64,000 nucleotides of DNA from Opitutales bacterium (lineage in GTDB: Bacteria; Verrucomicrobiota; Verrucomicrobiia; Opitutales; UBA2995): the NCBI GenBank assembly GCA_022824405.1, contig JAJDZZ010000045.1, positions 124,001-188,000 of the forward strand. Direction: 5' to 3'. Positions 47,585 to 56,713 of this stretch are shown here, piece by piece. The position numbers and the translations under genes were made by a program. The number at the start of each line of letters is the position of its first letter. Position 1 is the stretch's first letter. The notes below the pieces were generated by a model. That model ran no database searches. It was not told the DNA's origin and saw only the letters and a program-made list of their open reading frames with translations.

Positions 47585-48897
47585 GGCCCTTCCCAACCGA
47601 TCCGGACCAAATCCTGAGCGCTCCGTTCCTGCCTGAACCGGATTGGACGGGATTTACCCGGAAAATGCTGTCAGCAGGCGAGCAGATCGGCCAACCCCGT
47701 GAACGGATCCTGGTAGCTGAACGGGACCCGGTCGCGTTCGTCGCCGCTTTAATGGCCGGAATTTCGCGGGGATGCGACCTCTTTCTGGCCAGCCCGGATT
47801 GGAGGGACCTGGAGTGGGAACAGGTATCGGAGACGGCAAGTTTTCATCGGATTTTTGGAGACAGTCCCTTGTCGGCCGCGAGGGGTGCCCCTGTGGGGGA
47901 ATCGTGCCGCATCATGGTTCCCACCGGAGGATCGAGCGGGTCGTTGCGGTTTTGCGTCCATACCCCTGATACCCTGTCTTCAGCCGTGGGGTCCCTCTCC
48001 GCTGTTCTTGGGGATGCTCCCTTGAGCAGTTTGAATTGCCTCCCCTTATTTCACGTCAGCGGCTTGATGCAGGTGATTCGCGCCCTCCTGACCGGGGGGG
48101 TGGTGAACTTTGCCCCTTGGAAATCCCTGGAACGCGGCGACTTCGGGACGGAGGTGTCCGGGAAATTTTCCCTTTCCTTGGTTTCCACCCAGTTGGCGCG
48201 AATACTCGAGGTGGAGGGCGGTCCGGCATGGCTCAAACAATTCGGCCGTATTTTCCTGGGCGGAGGGGGGACCGGGCCAGGTTGGATTGAATCGATCCGG
48301 GAGCATGGGCTACCGGTGCAATTTGCCTATGGGATGACCGAGACGGCGGCCATGATCGCCCTTGGAAGGGTGGGGGAGGTCGATGAACGCTCCACGGTTT
48401 GGGCGCGGCCCCTTCCCGGAGTGAAAATCGGGCTCACCGGGGCGGGCGAGATCGAAGTCGAAACGGCTTCCCTCTTTCACGGTTATTATCCCGAGGATTC
48501 CGGGATGCGCCTTTTTCGGACGGGGGACCTGGGCCGCATGGACCGGAAGGGAAAATTGGCCGTTCTGGGGCGCAAGGACTTTGTCGTCAATACCGGCGGT
48601 GAAAAGGTGAATCCCGCCGAGGTGGAGGCGGCTATTTTACGTCATTCTCCAACATCGGTTCCCGTGGCGCTGGGCCTGCCCGACCATGAATGGGGTGAAC
48701 GGCTGGTCGTAGCGCTGGAGGGGTCGCCCGTTCAGATCGACGTGGCGAACCTCAAAGAGGAAATGGCAAAGACATTGGCTTCCCATAAGATTCCCAAGCA
48801 GTTCATTACCGGGATTGCCCTTCCGAGGACGCCTTCCGGAAAGGTGGATCGTGTCCGCTTGAAAATGGAGTTGGAAACCCGGATGTATTCCCACTAA
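47581..48897 (+). CDS. menE: o-Succinylbenzoate-CoA ligase
   Basis: Adenylate-forming ligase that activates o-succinylbenzoate for ring closure by MenB. The 438-residue protein is short for the family. Core motifs are kept: MVPTGGSSGSLR (A3), FAYGMTETAAMI (A5), RTGDLGRMDRKGKLAVLGRK (A7/A8), NTGGEKVNPAEVE and the C-terminal lysine motif PRTPSGKVDRVRLK (A10). It overlaps menC by four bases. Other men genes are not in the window, so the rest of the route lies elsewhere. Confidence 0.9.
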   Translation: MRPFPTDPDQILSAPFLPEPDWTGFTRKMLSAGEQIGQPRERILVAERDPVAFVAALMAGISRGCDLFLASPDWRDLEWEQVSETASFHRIFGDSPLSAARGAPVGESCRIMVPTGGSSGSLRFCVHTPDTLSSAVGSLSAVLGDAPLSSLNCLPLFHVSGLMQVIRALLTGGVVNFAPWKSLERGDFGTEVSGKFSLSLVSTQLARILEVEGGPAWLKQFGRIFLGGGGTGPGWIESIREHGLPVQFAYGMTETAAMIALGRVGEVDERSTVWARPLPGVKIGLTGAGEIEVETASLFHGYYPEDSGMRLFRTGDLGRMDRKGKLAVLGRKDFVVNTGGEKVNPAEVEAAILRHSPTSVPVALGLPDHEWGERLVVALEGSPVQIDVANLKEEMAKTLASHKIPKQFITGIALPRTPSGKVDRVRLKMELETRMYSH

Positions 48898-48909
48898 AGA
48901 ACAAGGATC

Positions 48910-50649
48910 ATGGATAAGGGGGAAATTTCGCAAGTTCTCGGAGAGATTGCCACTTTGTTGGAACTGAAAGGGGAAAACCCTTTCAAGATCCGGGCCTACC
49001 AATCGGGACAGCGCGCCCTGGATTTGCTGGAGGAGGATCTGGGAACCTTGATCGAGGAGGAGCGCCTTGGAGCCATCAAGGGCTTTGGCAAAGCGCTCAC
49101 GGAAAAGGTCACCGCCCTCTACCGCGACGAATCCCTCCCGTTTTACGACAACCTCAAGGCATCGGTTGGGCCGGGTTTGGTGGAGATGCTGGAAATTCCC
49201 GGGCTGGGGGCAAAGAAGATCAGAAAACTGCACCGGGCGTTGGGGGTGGATTCCATCGATGATCTGACCCGGGCCTGTCAATCGGGGGAAGCGGCAGGAT
49301 TGTCCGGGTTTGGCCCGAAATCAGTGGAGAAAATACTCTCCGGCATCCGGAATCGGGAGGCCTATTCCAAGCGACATCTCTGGTGGGTGGCCGAGGAGGC
49401 TTCCCGACCCATATTGGAAGGATTGCGCGCCCTGCCCGAGGTGGATCGTGCCGAAGTGGCGGGAAGTCTGCGGCGGCGGGTTGAAACGGTGGGAGATCTG
49501 GATTTCCTGGCAGCTTCCGACCGGCCCGATCCCATTATGGATTGGTTCGTCTCTCAACCCGGGGTGAAGGAAGTCACTGCTCAAGGAAGCAGCAAAAGCA
49601 GCGTGCGGTTCGAAGATGGGTTGCAAGCCGATCTGCGAGTGGTTCCCCCGGATCAGTTCGTTTTTGCCCTGCATCATTTTACCGGCTCCAAGGATCACAA
49701 TGTGGCCATGCGGGGCAGAGCGCTTTCCCTGGGCTACAGCTTGAGTGAATGGGGATTACGCCGGGATGACCGCAAATCCATGTCTGTGGCTTCGGTCCGG
49801 GACGAGTCGGACCTGTTTTCTCTGTTGGGATTATCCTACATCCCACCCGAACTGCGGGAGGGACGCGGTGAGCTGGAAACTGCCGAGTGCGGGCAACTGC
49901 CCGATCTGGTAAAGGGGGGGGATTTGCGCGGGGCATTTCACAATCACACCCATGCCTCGGACGGGGAGAATTCCCTGGAAGAAATGACCCGGGCGGCCCA
50001 GGACCTGGGTTGGGATTACTTTGGGGTGGCCGATCACTCCAAAGCCAGTTTCCAGGCCAACGGACTGAATGAAGCCCGCGTGCGGGGGCAACTCGAGCAG
50101 ATTCGTAACCTCAACGACTCGGGAAGGTTTTCCTGCCATGTTTTCGCCGGGATCGAGTGCGACATTTTGAGGGATGGTTCCTTGGACTTGGATGATTCAA
50201 CCCTGCAAATGCTGGATTACGTGGTGGTCTCGGTGCATTCCAGCTTCACCCTGGATGAGGAGGCGATGACGCGTCGTATTATTCGGGCCGTGGAGCATCC
50301 CAGCGCCACCATGCTGGGGCATCTGACCGGGAGGCTCCTATTGCGCAGGGAACCCTACACGGTAAACGTGGAAAAGGTGATCGATGCCGCCATCGCCAAC
50401 CAAGTCATCATTGAGATAAATGCCCATCCGCAACGTTTGGACATGGACTGGCGTCACTGGAGAAAGGCCGCTGCCAAAGGGCTCCTGACCAGTGTCAATC
50501 CCGATGCCCACAGGGTATCCGGATTGGCCTACGTGGCCGCCGGAATCAATGCCTGCCGCAAGGGTTGGCTCACGGCCGAATCGGTTTTCAACACCTGGCC
50601 TCTGCAACGGGTCCAAGCCTATCTCGAAACCATGAAAGCCAAGCGTTGA
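48910..50649 (+). CDS. polX: DNA polymerase/3'-5' exonuclease PolX
   Basis: Bacterial family X polymerase for gap filling in base-excision repair. The 579-residue protein has the 8-kDa domain and HhH motifs (about 1-120; [26 protein letters not shown]), the polymerase palm with [25 protein letters not shown] and [12 protein letters not shown], and a C-terminal PHP exonuclease with [28 protein letters not shown] and [12 protein letters not shown]. Metal residues of both active sites appear present. AAGGA stands six bases ahead of ATG 48910. It follows menE by 12 bases. Confidence 0.95.
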   Translation: MDKGEISQVLGEIATLLELKGENPFKIRAYQSGQRALDLLEEDLGTLIEEERLGAIKGFGKALTEKVTALYRDESLPFYDNLKASVGPGLVEMLEIPGLGAKKIRKLHRALGVDSIDDLTRACQSGEAAGLSGFGPKSVEKILSGIRNREAYSKRHLWWVAEEASRPILEGLRALPEVDRAEVAGSLRRRVETVGDLDFLAASDRPDPIMDWFVSQPGVKEVTAQGSSKSSVRFEDGLQADLRVVPPDQFVFALHHFTGSKDHNVAMRGRALSLGYSLSEWGLRRDDRKSMSVASVRDESDLFSLLGLSYIPPELREGRGELETAECGQLPDLVKGGDLRGAFHNHTHASDGENSLEEMTRAAQDLGWDYFGVADHSKASFQANGLNEARVRGQLEQIRNLNDSGRFSCHVFAGIECDILRDGSLDLDDSTLQMLDYVVVSVHSSFTLDEEAMTRRIIRAVEHPSATMLGHLTGRLLLRREPYTVNVEKVIDAAIANQVIIEINAHPQRLDMDWRHWRKAAAKGLLTSVNPDAHRVSGLAYVAAGINACRKGWLTAESVFNTWPLQRVQAYLETMKAKR

Positions 50650-50653
50650 CCCC

Positions 50654-51625
50654 TTAGAACCCGTCCATTTGCCTGAGCCAATCCCTCTCCGCCAAGTACC
50701 AGTTCACCAGGTTTCCGGCGCCTTCTTCGAAAGTCGTTTCAGGCTCCCATCCCAGGAGAGACTTTGCTTTGGCAATATCGGCCCAGGTATGGAGCATGTC
50801 CACCTTGTGAAAGGGCTTTCGATCGATGACGGCCTTCTTGCCCAGGTGGTTTTCCAACTGGCCGATCAGGTCGTTGATGGAAATGGGGGCCCGTCCTCCT
50901 CCCAGATTGACGATTTCAAAACCGACCTTTTTCAAGGCCAGAAACGTTCCTTCCGCGATATCGTCGATGTAAGTGAAATCGCGGCTCTGGGAGCCGTCCC
51001 CGTAAAGGGTTATGGGGATTCCCCGGTCGATACGATGAACAAAGCGCAGGGGCGCCATATCGGGCCTCCCCGCCGGGCCGTAGACGGTAAAGTAGCGCAG
51101 TACGGATACATCGATTCCGTAAAGGTGGTGATAGGAAAAGGCCATTGCTTCCGCCGCTTTCTTGCTCGCCGCGTAAGGGGAAATCGGTTCGTTGACGGGA
51201 AGGGATTCCCGGAACGGCATGTCCTGGCCGGAATAGAGGGAGGAGGTGGATGAAAGAACATATTTCTTTACCCCGTGGCGCCGCATGCATTCCAGCAGAT
51301 TGAGGTTGCCCGCCGCATTCGTGCCCAAATACGCCTGGGGGTTCTCCACGCTGGCGCGCACCCCGCCTCGCGCGGCCAGGTTGATCACCGCGTCAAATGC
51401 GTTATCCGGAAAGAGTCGTTCCATGGCGGGACCATCTTCGATGTCGCGTCTTTGAAAGGTAAATCCCTGCCGGGGCTCCAGTTGACGCAGGCGCCAGGTC
51501 TTGAGACGGCCATCGTATTGGTCGTTCAAATTGTCGATCCCGGTGATTCGATGCCCTCGATCCAGCAACAATTCCCCTGTTTTCCAACCGACAAACCCGG
51601 CACAGCCTGTAAGCAGGATATGCAT
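50654..51625 (-). CDS. NAD-dependent sugar-nucleotide epimerase (UDP-glucuronate/UDP-glucose 4-epimerase type)
   Basis: A 323-residue extended short-chain dehydrogenase. The NAD motif TGCAGFVGWKTGELLLDRGH, then GIDNLNDQYDGRLKTWRL, is typical of UDP-glucuronate epimerases; the catalytic YxxxK is YAASKKA (about residue 152) with SSTSSLY before it, and YGPAGRPDMAP follows. YxxxK and Ser are both present, so it should be active. The exact substrate cannot be fixed. It converges with polX (four-base gap); rfbA and manC nearby suggest a role in surface polysaccharide. Confidence 0.9.
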   Translation of the reverse strand: MHILLTGCAGFVGWKTGELLLDRGHRITGIDNLNDQYDGRLKTWRLRQLEPRQGFTFQRRDIEDGPAMERLFPDNAFDAVINLAARGGVRASVENPQAYLGTNAAGNLNLLECMRRHGVKKYVLSSTSSLYSGQDMPFRESLPVNEPISPYAASKKAAEAMAFSYHHLYGIDVSVLRYFTVYGPAGRPDMAPLRFVHRIDRGIPITLYGDGSQSRDFTYIDDIAEGTFLALKKVGFEIVNLGGGRAPISINDLIGQLENHLGKKAVIDRKPFHKVDMLHTWADIAKAKSLLGWEPETTFEEGAGNLVNWYLAERDWLRQMDGF

Positions 51626-51742
51626 GGAGGGAAAGCTAGGAGCAGTTGTTACCGATTGGCAACCTGTGATTTAGGCCCCTCTCGGCACGAGCGATCGCGA
51701 ATTCTTATTTCATCGAATTATAATTCCTCCGACGAAGTAGTT

Positions 51743-51762
51743 GACTATTGGCAAAAATAGTC
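51743..51762. promoter_or_regulatory. Perfect inverted repeat GACTATT-N6-AATAGTC, likely operator of the toxin-antitoxin pair
   Basis: The 7-bp arms are exact with a six-base spacer GGCAAA, 12 bases ahead of the antitoxin ATG. A TATAAT box lies at 51719-51724, so the repeat would fall between transcription start and start codon, where a ribbon-helix-helix antitoxin could repress its own operon. The role is inferred from position and symmetry. Confidence 0.55.
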
Positions 51763-51774
51763 TACCGAAAACCC

Positions 51775-52023
51775 ATGAAAACCACCCTATCCATCAAAGT
51801 GAGTAATCAGGAAAAACTGAAGTTGAAGAGGGTTGCAAAAAGCCGAAACAAGACTCCGTCCGATTTGATTCGGGAAGCCTTGGGTTTGGTTTTATCCAAT
51901 CCCGAACTCGCCAACGAAGGGTCGTGTTATGCGGTGGCGGAAGATCTGTTTCAATACCGATCCGGAAATTTGCCCTCGGATCTATCGTCCCGGAAGGATC
52001 ATCTGAAAGGTTTTGGAAAATGA
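51775..52023 (+). CDS. Ribbon-helix-helix antitoxin (VapB-like)
   Basis: An 82-residue protein whose N-terminal MKTTLSIKVSNQEKLKLKRV fits a CopG/Arc-type ribbon, followed by helices KSRNKTPSDLIREALGLVL. The C-terminal tail (about 50-82) would bind the toxin. It precedes a PIN-domain gene with a four-base overlap (ATGA), the standard arrangement of type II modules. A longer TTG start at 51748 would place the start inside the operator-like repeat and is rejected. Confidence 0.85.
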   Translation: MKTTLSIKVSNQEKLKLKRVAKSRNKTPSDLIREALGLVLSNPELANEGSCYAVAEDLFQYRSGNLPSDLSSRKDHLKGFGK

Positions 52024-52436
52024 AGTCCACAGTCTTGGTGGATACAGGGCCGCTGATAGCTCTTTTTAATAGAAATGACAAACATCACTCGTGGTCTTTC
52101 CGACATTTCAGGGAGTTTAAGCCTCCCCTGATAACCTGTGATGCTGTTTTGGCTGAGGCGCTTTATATACTCCGCAGGGACCCGGCGGCTGTTCCCTTCA
52201 TTTTGGGCCTTGTTGAAAAGGATGTAATCGTTTCGTCCTTTTCCATTTCAAAAAATGCCTTTGCCGTGAGAAAGTTGATGACCAAATACAAGGATACGCC
52301 CATGGACTTCGCCGATGCATGTGTCGTGCGAATGACTGAATTGATGGGCGATTGCCGGGTTTGGACGGTGGATTCGGATTTCAAGGTTTATCGCAGAAAC
52401 GGCAGGGCGATTATCCCTCTTATTTTTCCCGATTAG
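52020..52436 (+). CDS. PIN-domain toxin (VapC-like ribonuclease)
   Basis: A 138-residue PIN-domain protein. The acidic metal-binding residues are visible in order: VLVDTGPLIAL (Asp 8), AVLAEALYIL (Glu), PMDFADACVV (Asp) and WTVDSDFKVY (Asp). VapC toxins cleave tRNA or rRNA and are held inactive by VapB. It overlaps its antitoxin by four bases. The reading frame is complete and not degraded. The 150-base gap after it shows nothing. Confidence 0.88.
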   Translation: MKSTVLVDTGPLIALFNRNDKHHSWSFRHFREFKPPLITCDAVLAEALYILRRDPAAVPFILGLVEKDVIVSSFSISKNAFAVRKLMTKYKDTPMDFADACVVRMTELMGDCRVWTVDSDFKVYRRNGRAIIPLIFPD

Positions 52437-52586
52437 CCCCAAAGCGATCGAGGCGTCGATGGACCCGTTTTTCATTTTCATGATGAAGGCATGCTGTTTC
52501 CGCGTGCCTCTGTTTTCCCCGCTTCCGGCCTCGGGCGCCTCCCTTATGCCTTGCAACCCCTGTGGGCATAGCTAAAGCATCCCCCT

Positions 52587-53459
52587 ATGTCTGACCGCAA
52601 AGGCATTATTCTGGCCGGAGGATCGGGAACCCGGCTCTTTCCCCTCACCCTGGTCATGAGCAAGCAACTCATGCCGGTTTATGACAAACCCATGATATAT
52701 TATCCGTTGTGGGCCCTGATGCTGGCCAATGTCAGGGAAATCCTGGTAATTTCCACACCTCACGATTTGCCCCATTTCAGAAATCTGTTGGGAGACGGGT
52801 CGCAATGGGGCCTGTCTTTCGATTACGCCGAGCAGCCCTTTCCCGGTGGGTTGGCCCAGGCCTTCCACATCGGCGATGACTTTCTGGATAATTCACCGGC
52901 AGTCCTGGTTTTGGGTGACAACTTGTTTTACGGGCAGGAATTTGCCCTTACCATGGCCACGGCGGCAGAACGCCACCACCTTGCCACCATCTTCGGGTAT
53001 CATGTATCCAATCCGGAGGCTTATGGCGTGGTGGAACTCGATGAGACGGGAAAAGCGGTCTCTTTGCAGGAAAAACCCACCCAGCCCAAGTCCTCCTTTG
53101 CCGTTCCCGGCATCTACTTTTTCCCGGCGGACGTCTGTCGACGGGCCAAAACCCTTCAACCCTCCAAGCGCGGAGAACTCGAGATCACCGACCTCAATCG
53201 TTTATACCTGGAAAGCGGAGAACTGTTCGTGGAATTGCTGGGACGCGGCACCGCGTGGCTCGACGCCGGTACCATGGACTCCCTCCTGGACGCCGGCAAT
53301 TTCGTGCACATCATCGAAAAACGCCAGGGCCAGAAGATCGGCTGCCCGGAGGAACTGGCCTTGAACAAGGGGTGGATCTCTCCCCGGGAATTGAAAATGA
53401 GCATCGAGAAGCTGGGAAATTCCTCCTACGGCCAATACCTGGAAAGCTTGTTGCCCTGA
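52587..53459 (+). CDS. rfbA: Glucose-1-phosphate thymidylyltransferase
   Basis: Makes dTDP-glucose, first step to dTDP-rhamnose. The 290-residue protein has GIILAGGSGTRLFPLT, SKQLMPVYDKPMIYYP, LGDNLFYGQ, YGVVELDETGKAVSLQEKP and TAWLDAGTMDSLLDAGNFV. The rfbBCD genes that normally accompany it are absent, so the remaining steps are elsewhere. The next gene, an SLC13 transporter, follows after 24 bases but differs in base composition. Confidence 0.95.
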   Translation: MSDRKGIILAGGSGTRLFPLTLVMSKQLMPVYDKPMIYYPLWALMLANVREILVISTPHDLPHFRNLLGDGSQWGLSFDYAEQPFPGGLAQAFHIGDDFLDNSPAVLVLGDNLFYGQEFALTMATAAERHHLATIFGYHVSNPEAYGVVELDETGKAVSLQEKPTQPKSSFAVPGIYFFPADVCRRAKTLQPSKRGELEITDLNRLYLESGELFVELLGRGTAWLDAGTMDSLLDAGNFVHIIEKRQGQKIGCPEELALNKGWISPRELKMSIEKLGNSSYGQYLESLLP

Positions 53460-53483
53460 CCCTGCCCGCGTAGAGAAAACCTC

Positions 53484-55043
53484 ATGACCACCCCGGAAAA
53501 TCATCCGTCTCCGACTTCGGCGGGGACCCGGTCGCGGGGCCAGCTCATCGGCCTGTGGCTTGGCCCTCTCCTTTTTGCGCTTACCCTGCTGCTCGACCTG
53601 GAGCCGGGCAAACCGGAGGTCACCCGCATGGCCGCCCTGGCCCTTCTCATGGCCGCGTGGTGGATCACCGACGCCATTCCCCTATTTGCCACCGCCCTGC
53701 TCCCCCTTGTCCTCTTTCCCATTCTGGGCATCGAACGCACCGGCGCCACCGCCCCCATTTACTTCAACAGCACCATCGTCCTCTTCCTGGGCGGCTTCAT
53801 GATCGCCCTGACCATGGAGAAATGGAACGTCCACCGCCGCATCGCCCTCCGGGTGATTCGCACCGTTGGCGGAGGACCGGCCCGCCTCGTGCTGGGGTTC
53901 ATGCTCGCCGCCGCCCTGCTCTCCATGTGGATTTCCAACACTGCGACCGCGATCATGATGGTCCCGGTGGGTCTGGCGGTCATCCTGAGGCTGGAGGAAC
54001 AGTTCGGCAAAGAGCGCACACGCCCGTTTTCCGTGGCCGTAATGCTGGGGATCGCCTACGCCTGCTCGGCCGGTGGCATCGCCACCTTGGTGGGCACTCC
54101 GCCCAATCTTTCCATGGAGCGCATCTTCCAGATCACTTTTCCCGAGGCGCCGCCCCTGACTTTCGGGGTGTGGTTCGTCATGGCGGCGCCCGTCTCGATT
54201 ATTCTGCTCGCCTGCGCCTGGACCCTGATCACCCAGGTCTTCTTCCGCATACCAAGCGAGATTGGCATCGACCGGGACGTGGTTGAGTCGGAAATGCGCA
54301 AGCTCGGCCCCATCGGTTTCGAGGAAAAAGCGATTCTCGCGGTGTTCGGCCTGACCGCGTTGCTCTGGGTCTTCCGCGCGCCCATCGCCATCGGCGGACT
54401 CACCATTCCAGGCTGGTCCTCCCTCCTGCCCTTCGGCCATCTTATCGACGACGGAACCGTGGCCATCGCCATGGCCGCCATCCTCTTCCTGGTCCCGACC
54501 CGGTCCCCCGGCGCCGAATCCAGGTCGGTGATGGGGCCCGAGGTGGTGCGTCGGCTGCCTTGGAACATCGTGCTGCTCTTCGGGGGAGGCTTCGCCCTGG
54601 CTCACGGCTTCCAGATAACCGGTCTGGCCCGCTTCATCGGTGAAGCATTCGACGGGCTGGGCGCTGTTCCTCCCATCCTCCTCGTCCTGCTCATTTGCCT
54701 GACCATCACCTTTCTCACCGAACTCACCTCCAACACCGCCACCACCGAGATGGTGCTGCCCATCTTCGCCGCCGTCGCCGTGTCCACCGGTATTCACCCC
54801 CTTTTGCTCATGATCCCCGCCACTCTTTCCGCCTCCTGCGCCTTCATGATGCCCGTGGCCACGCCGCCCAACGCGGTGGTTTTCGGCAGCCGCCGCGTCA
54901 GGATCTCAGAGATGGCCCGGGTCGGCATCGTCCTCAACATCGTGGGAGGCGTGGTGATCACCCTGGTCTTCCACGCCCTGGGTCAGCTTCTTTTCGGAAT
55001 CGAACCGGGGATCCTGCCGGACTGGGCCCGGCCGGGAGGGTGA
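53484..55043 (+). CDS. SLC13/DASS-family anion:sodium symporter
   Basis: A 519-residue transporter of the divalent anion:Na+ symporter family (sulfate, C4-dicarboxylate or similar). The two inverted-repeat SNT signatures are present: MWISNTATAIMMVPV (about residues 150-164) and ELTSNTATTEMVLPI (about 415-429). About 11-12 hydrophobic segments are seen. The substrate cannot be told. Third codon positions are almost all G or C, clearly more than in upstream genes, which fits later acquisition or a different expression class. Confidence 0.9.
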   Translation: MTTPENHPSPTSAGTRSRGQLIGLWLGPLLFALTLLLDLEPGKPEVTRMAALALLMAAWWITDAIPLFATALLPLVLFPILGIERTGATAPIYFNSTIVLFLGGFMIALTMEKWNVHRRIALRVIRTVGGGPARLVLGFMLAAALLSMWISNTATAIMMVPVGLAVILRLEEQFGKERTRPFSVAVMLGIAYACSAGGIATLVGTPPNLSMERIFQITFPEAPPLTFGVWFVMAAPVSIILLACAWTLITQVFFRIPSEIGIDRDVVESEMRKLGPIGFEEKAILAVFGLTALLWVFRAPIAIGGLTIPGWSSLLPFGHLIDDGTVAIAMAAILFLVPTRSPGAESRSVMGPEVVRRLPWNIVLLFGGGFALAHGFQITGLARFIGEAFDGLGAVPPILLVLLICLTITFLTELTSNTATTEMVLPIFAAVAVSTGIHPLLLMIPATLSASCAFMMPVATPPNAVVFGSRRVRISEMARVGIVLNIVGGVVITLVFHALGQLLFGIEPGILPDWARPGG

Positions 55044-55098
55044 GAACCGCGGAGGCCCATCGTTGCGCCAACCCCACAAACCCCATGAACATGGTCCG

Positions 55099-55245
55099 GT
55101 TAGAGTCGGAAAAGACCTCAATCTCAAAGTGTCTTTTCCCTCCACGACGGGCACCTACTACTACGGCGCGTGCGTGGACGCGGTGCCCGAGGAATCCGAA
55201 ACGACCAACAACTGCTCGGCTTCAGTGCAGGTCGTTATCGAGTAG
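55099..55245 (+). pseudogene. Orphan C-terminal remnant of a CARDB-type repeat protein
   Basis: A 48-residue stretch in frame to the stop at 55243-55245. TGTYYYGACVDAVPEES, then TTNNCSASVQVVIE, is the typical end of CARDB/APHP-type adhesion domains found in large secreted surface proteins, where two cysteines and the YYYGACVD core recur. No start, signal peptide or upstream repeats exist; the frame begins next to the SLC13 stop. It looks like debris of a deleted large gene. Confidence 0.5.
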
Positions 55246-55282
55246 CATGTGGTTGTATCTCCCAAAACCCCCGTAGACTAGT

Positions 55283-56710
55283 CTATTCTGGGCCGGCGCC
55301 ATCGAAAGAGGCGAGATCCGGAGCCTTTCCATGGTCCCAAAGAAAAGCCCGGCCCGGGGTGTCCGCCTTTTCCCAACCGTAGAAGAGCAGCATATTCCGC
55401 ATTTTCGAGGTCATGTCGGCCGAGATGAACTGAATGCCCTGATACCGCAGACCCGGTTGCGGGGTCAGATCCCGGTCCCGTTCCCATTGGGCGCCTCCAT
55501 CCTTGGAAACCCATCGTTCCACCCGGTGTCCGAAGCCGTATTCGTCCATGCCTTCCGTTTTCATTACCTCCCCGCTTCCGGTAATCATGTAGGCGTGAAA
55601 GGCACCGTCATCCCCCACTTCCAGGTAGGAGGAATTAAAGGGATGCAAGGTGTCCGCAATGGGACTCTTGAGCCAACCGCCGTCGACGTGGGACACGAAA
55701 TAAAATGCGCCGGTATAAGGATCCTCCTTGGATACCGGCAACAGGAAATGGGGTTGGTCGTCTTTATCCAGGGCAATGGAAGGACCGACCGAGGCCGGCC
55801 GTTCCTCCGTGTTCCAAACCAGGCAATGTTCGTCGGCATCCAATTTTCTCAGGGGCAGGGCGACCTCCCGGCCGGCGATGTTGTGTCCCTTTCCCGATGG
55901 AAGATCTACCGAAAGGTAGTAGAGGTTGTAGCGTTGGAGGTGGTCGTTCAGGATCTGGCCGTATCGCTTATTGTAAAGCGGGTCCTCCACCTTCCAGATG
56001 AAGGCCACGTGCAGGCGTTTTCCATCCGCACTTATCGCTGTGGTGTGGTAGGAACCGGCGTGAGAGGCGTGGATTCCATCCTGCGGTTCGCCGTTCATAT
56101 CGACCACGACACGAGGCGGCTTCTCCCAGGTCCGGCCCCCGTCCGCGGAAATATGGTATTGCCAATGACCCAGGTGCCCTGACCAGCGTGAATACATCAA
56201 GGTCTGGTCGCGGTAAATGCGGTGGACCTGGGGATAGGAAATCGAATCCGAGATGTCCGGACCCCGCACCCAGACATCGGCCGAACGAGGATTTTGGGAA
56301 ATCATATGCAGCCCCGGGGTCCGGTGACAACCGTGCAGCACGTGCAGGTAGCCGTCCTTGTCCGACCAGATGACCGGAGCGTAATGGTGATCCCTGCGGT
56401 ATCTTTTTTGGTCGATTTGATCCTCGTACCCGATCATCAGATTCCGAGGCTCTGAAAACTTTCCTTTTTTCAGGTCGTAGGTAATTAAGCGGGGATACCC
56501 CTTTTCATAACCCCTCCAGACGATATGGACCTCATTTCCCAGCGCCACCGCTTGTGGATACATGCGGTTGTCGTAGAACATCTTCAATCCCCCGTTATCG
56601 GCAAAGGAAACCACCTTCGCCCCGGTCGGGATCATCCCGGCCGGCATAACCGCCACCATCAGGCAAAACCGGGATACCAGGGACAAATGAAAAATCGAGC
56701 GCCCCGCCAT
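55283..56710 (-). CDS. Secreted BNR_4-type beta-propeller protein (candidate polysaccharide lyase or hydrolase)
   Basis: A 475-residue exported protein with a signal segment over about residues 5-30. The rest has propeller-blade repeats with Asp-box-like turns such as SADGGRTWEKP and SKDGGAQWERD. The conserved region DHHYAPVIWSDKDGYLHVLH, then YSRWSGHLGHWQY, resembles BNR_4 proteins, a fold shared by PL24/PL25 ulvan lyases, in which His, Tyr and Arg act in catalysis. His and Tyr/Arg are available at matching places, but the substrate is not proved. It starts three bases after the cyclophilin gene on the same strand, so the two form an operon. Confidence 0.75.
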   Translation of the reverse strand: MAGRSIFHLSLVSRFCLMVAVMPAGMIPTGAKVVSFADNGGLKMFYDNRMYPQAVALGNEVHIVWRGYEKGYPRLITYDLKKGKFSEPRNLMIGYEDQIDQKRYRRDHHYAPVIWSDKDGYLHVLHGCHRTPGLHMISQNPRSADVWVRGPDISDSISYPQVHRIYRDQTLMYSRWSGHLGHWQYHISADGGRTWEKPPRVVVDMNGEPQDGIHASHAGSYHTTAISADGKRLHVAFIWKVEDPLYNKRYGQILNDHLQRYNLYYLSVDLPSGKGHNIAGREVALPLRKLDADEHCLVWNTEERPASVGPSIALDKDDQPHFLLPVSKEDPYTGAFYFVSHVDGGWLKSPIADTLHPFNSSYLEVGDDGAFHAYMITGSGEVMKTEGMDEYGFGHRVERWVSKDGGAQWERDRDLTPQPGLRYQGIQFISADMTSKMRNMLLFYGWEKADTPGRAFLWDHGKAPDLASFDGAGPE

Positions 56711-56713
56711 GGG

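Noticed and set aside
52437-52586. Promoter or small gene between toxin and rfbA
   Set aside because: No clear -35/-10 pair, ribosome-binding site or repeat could be supported.
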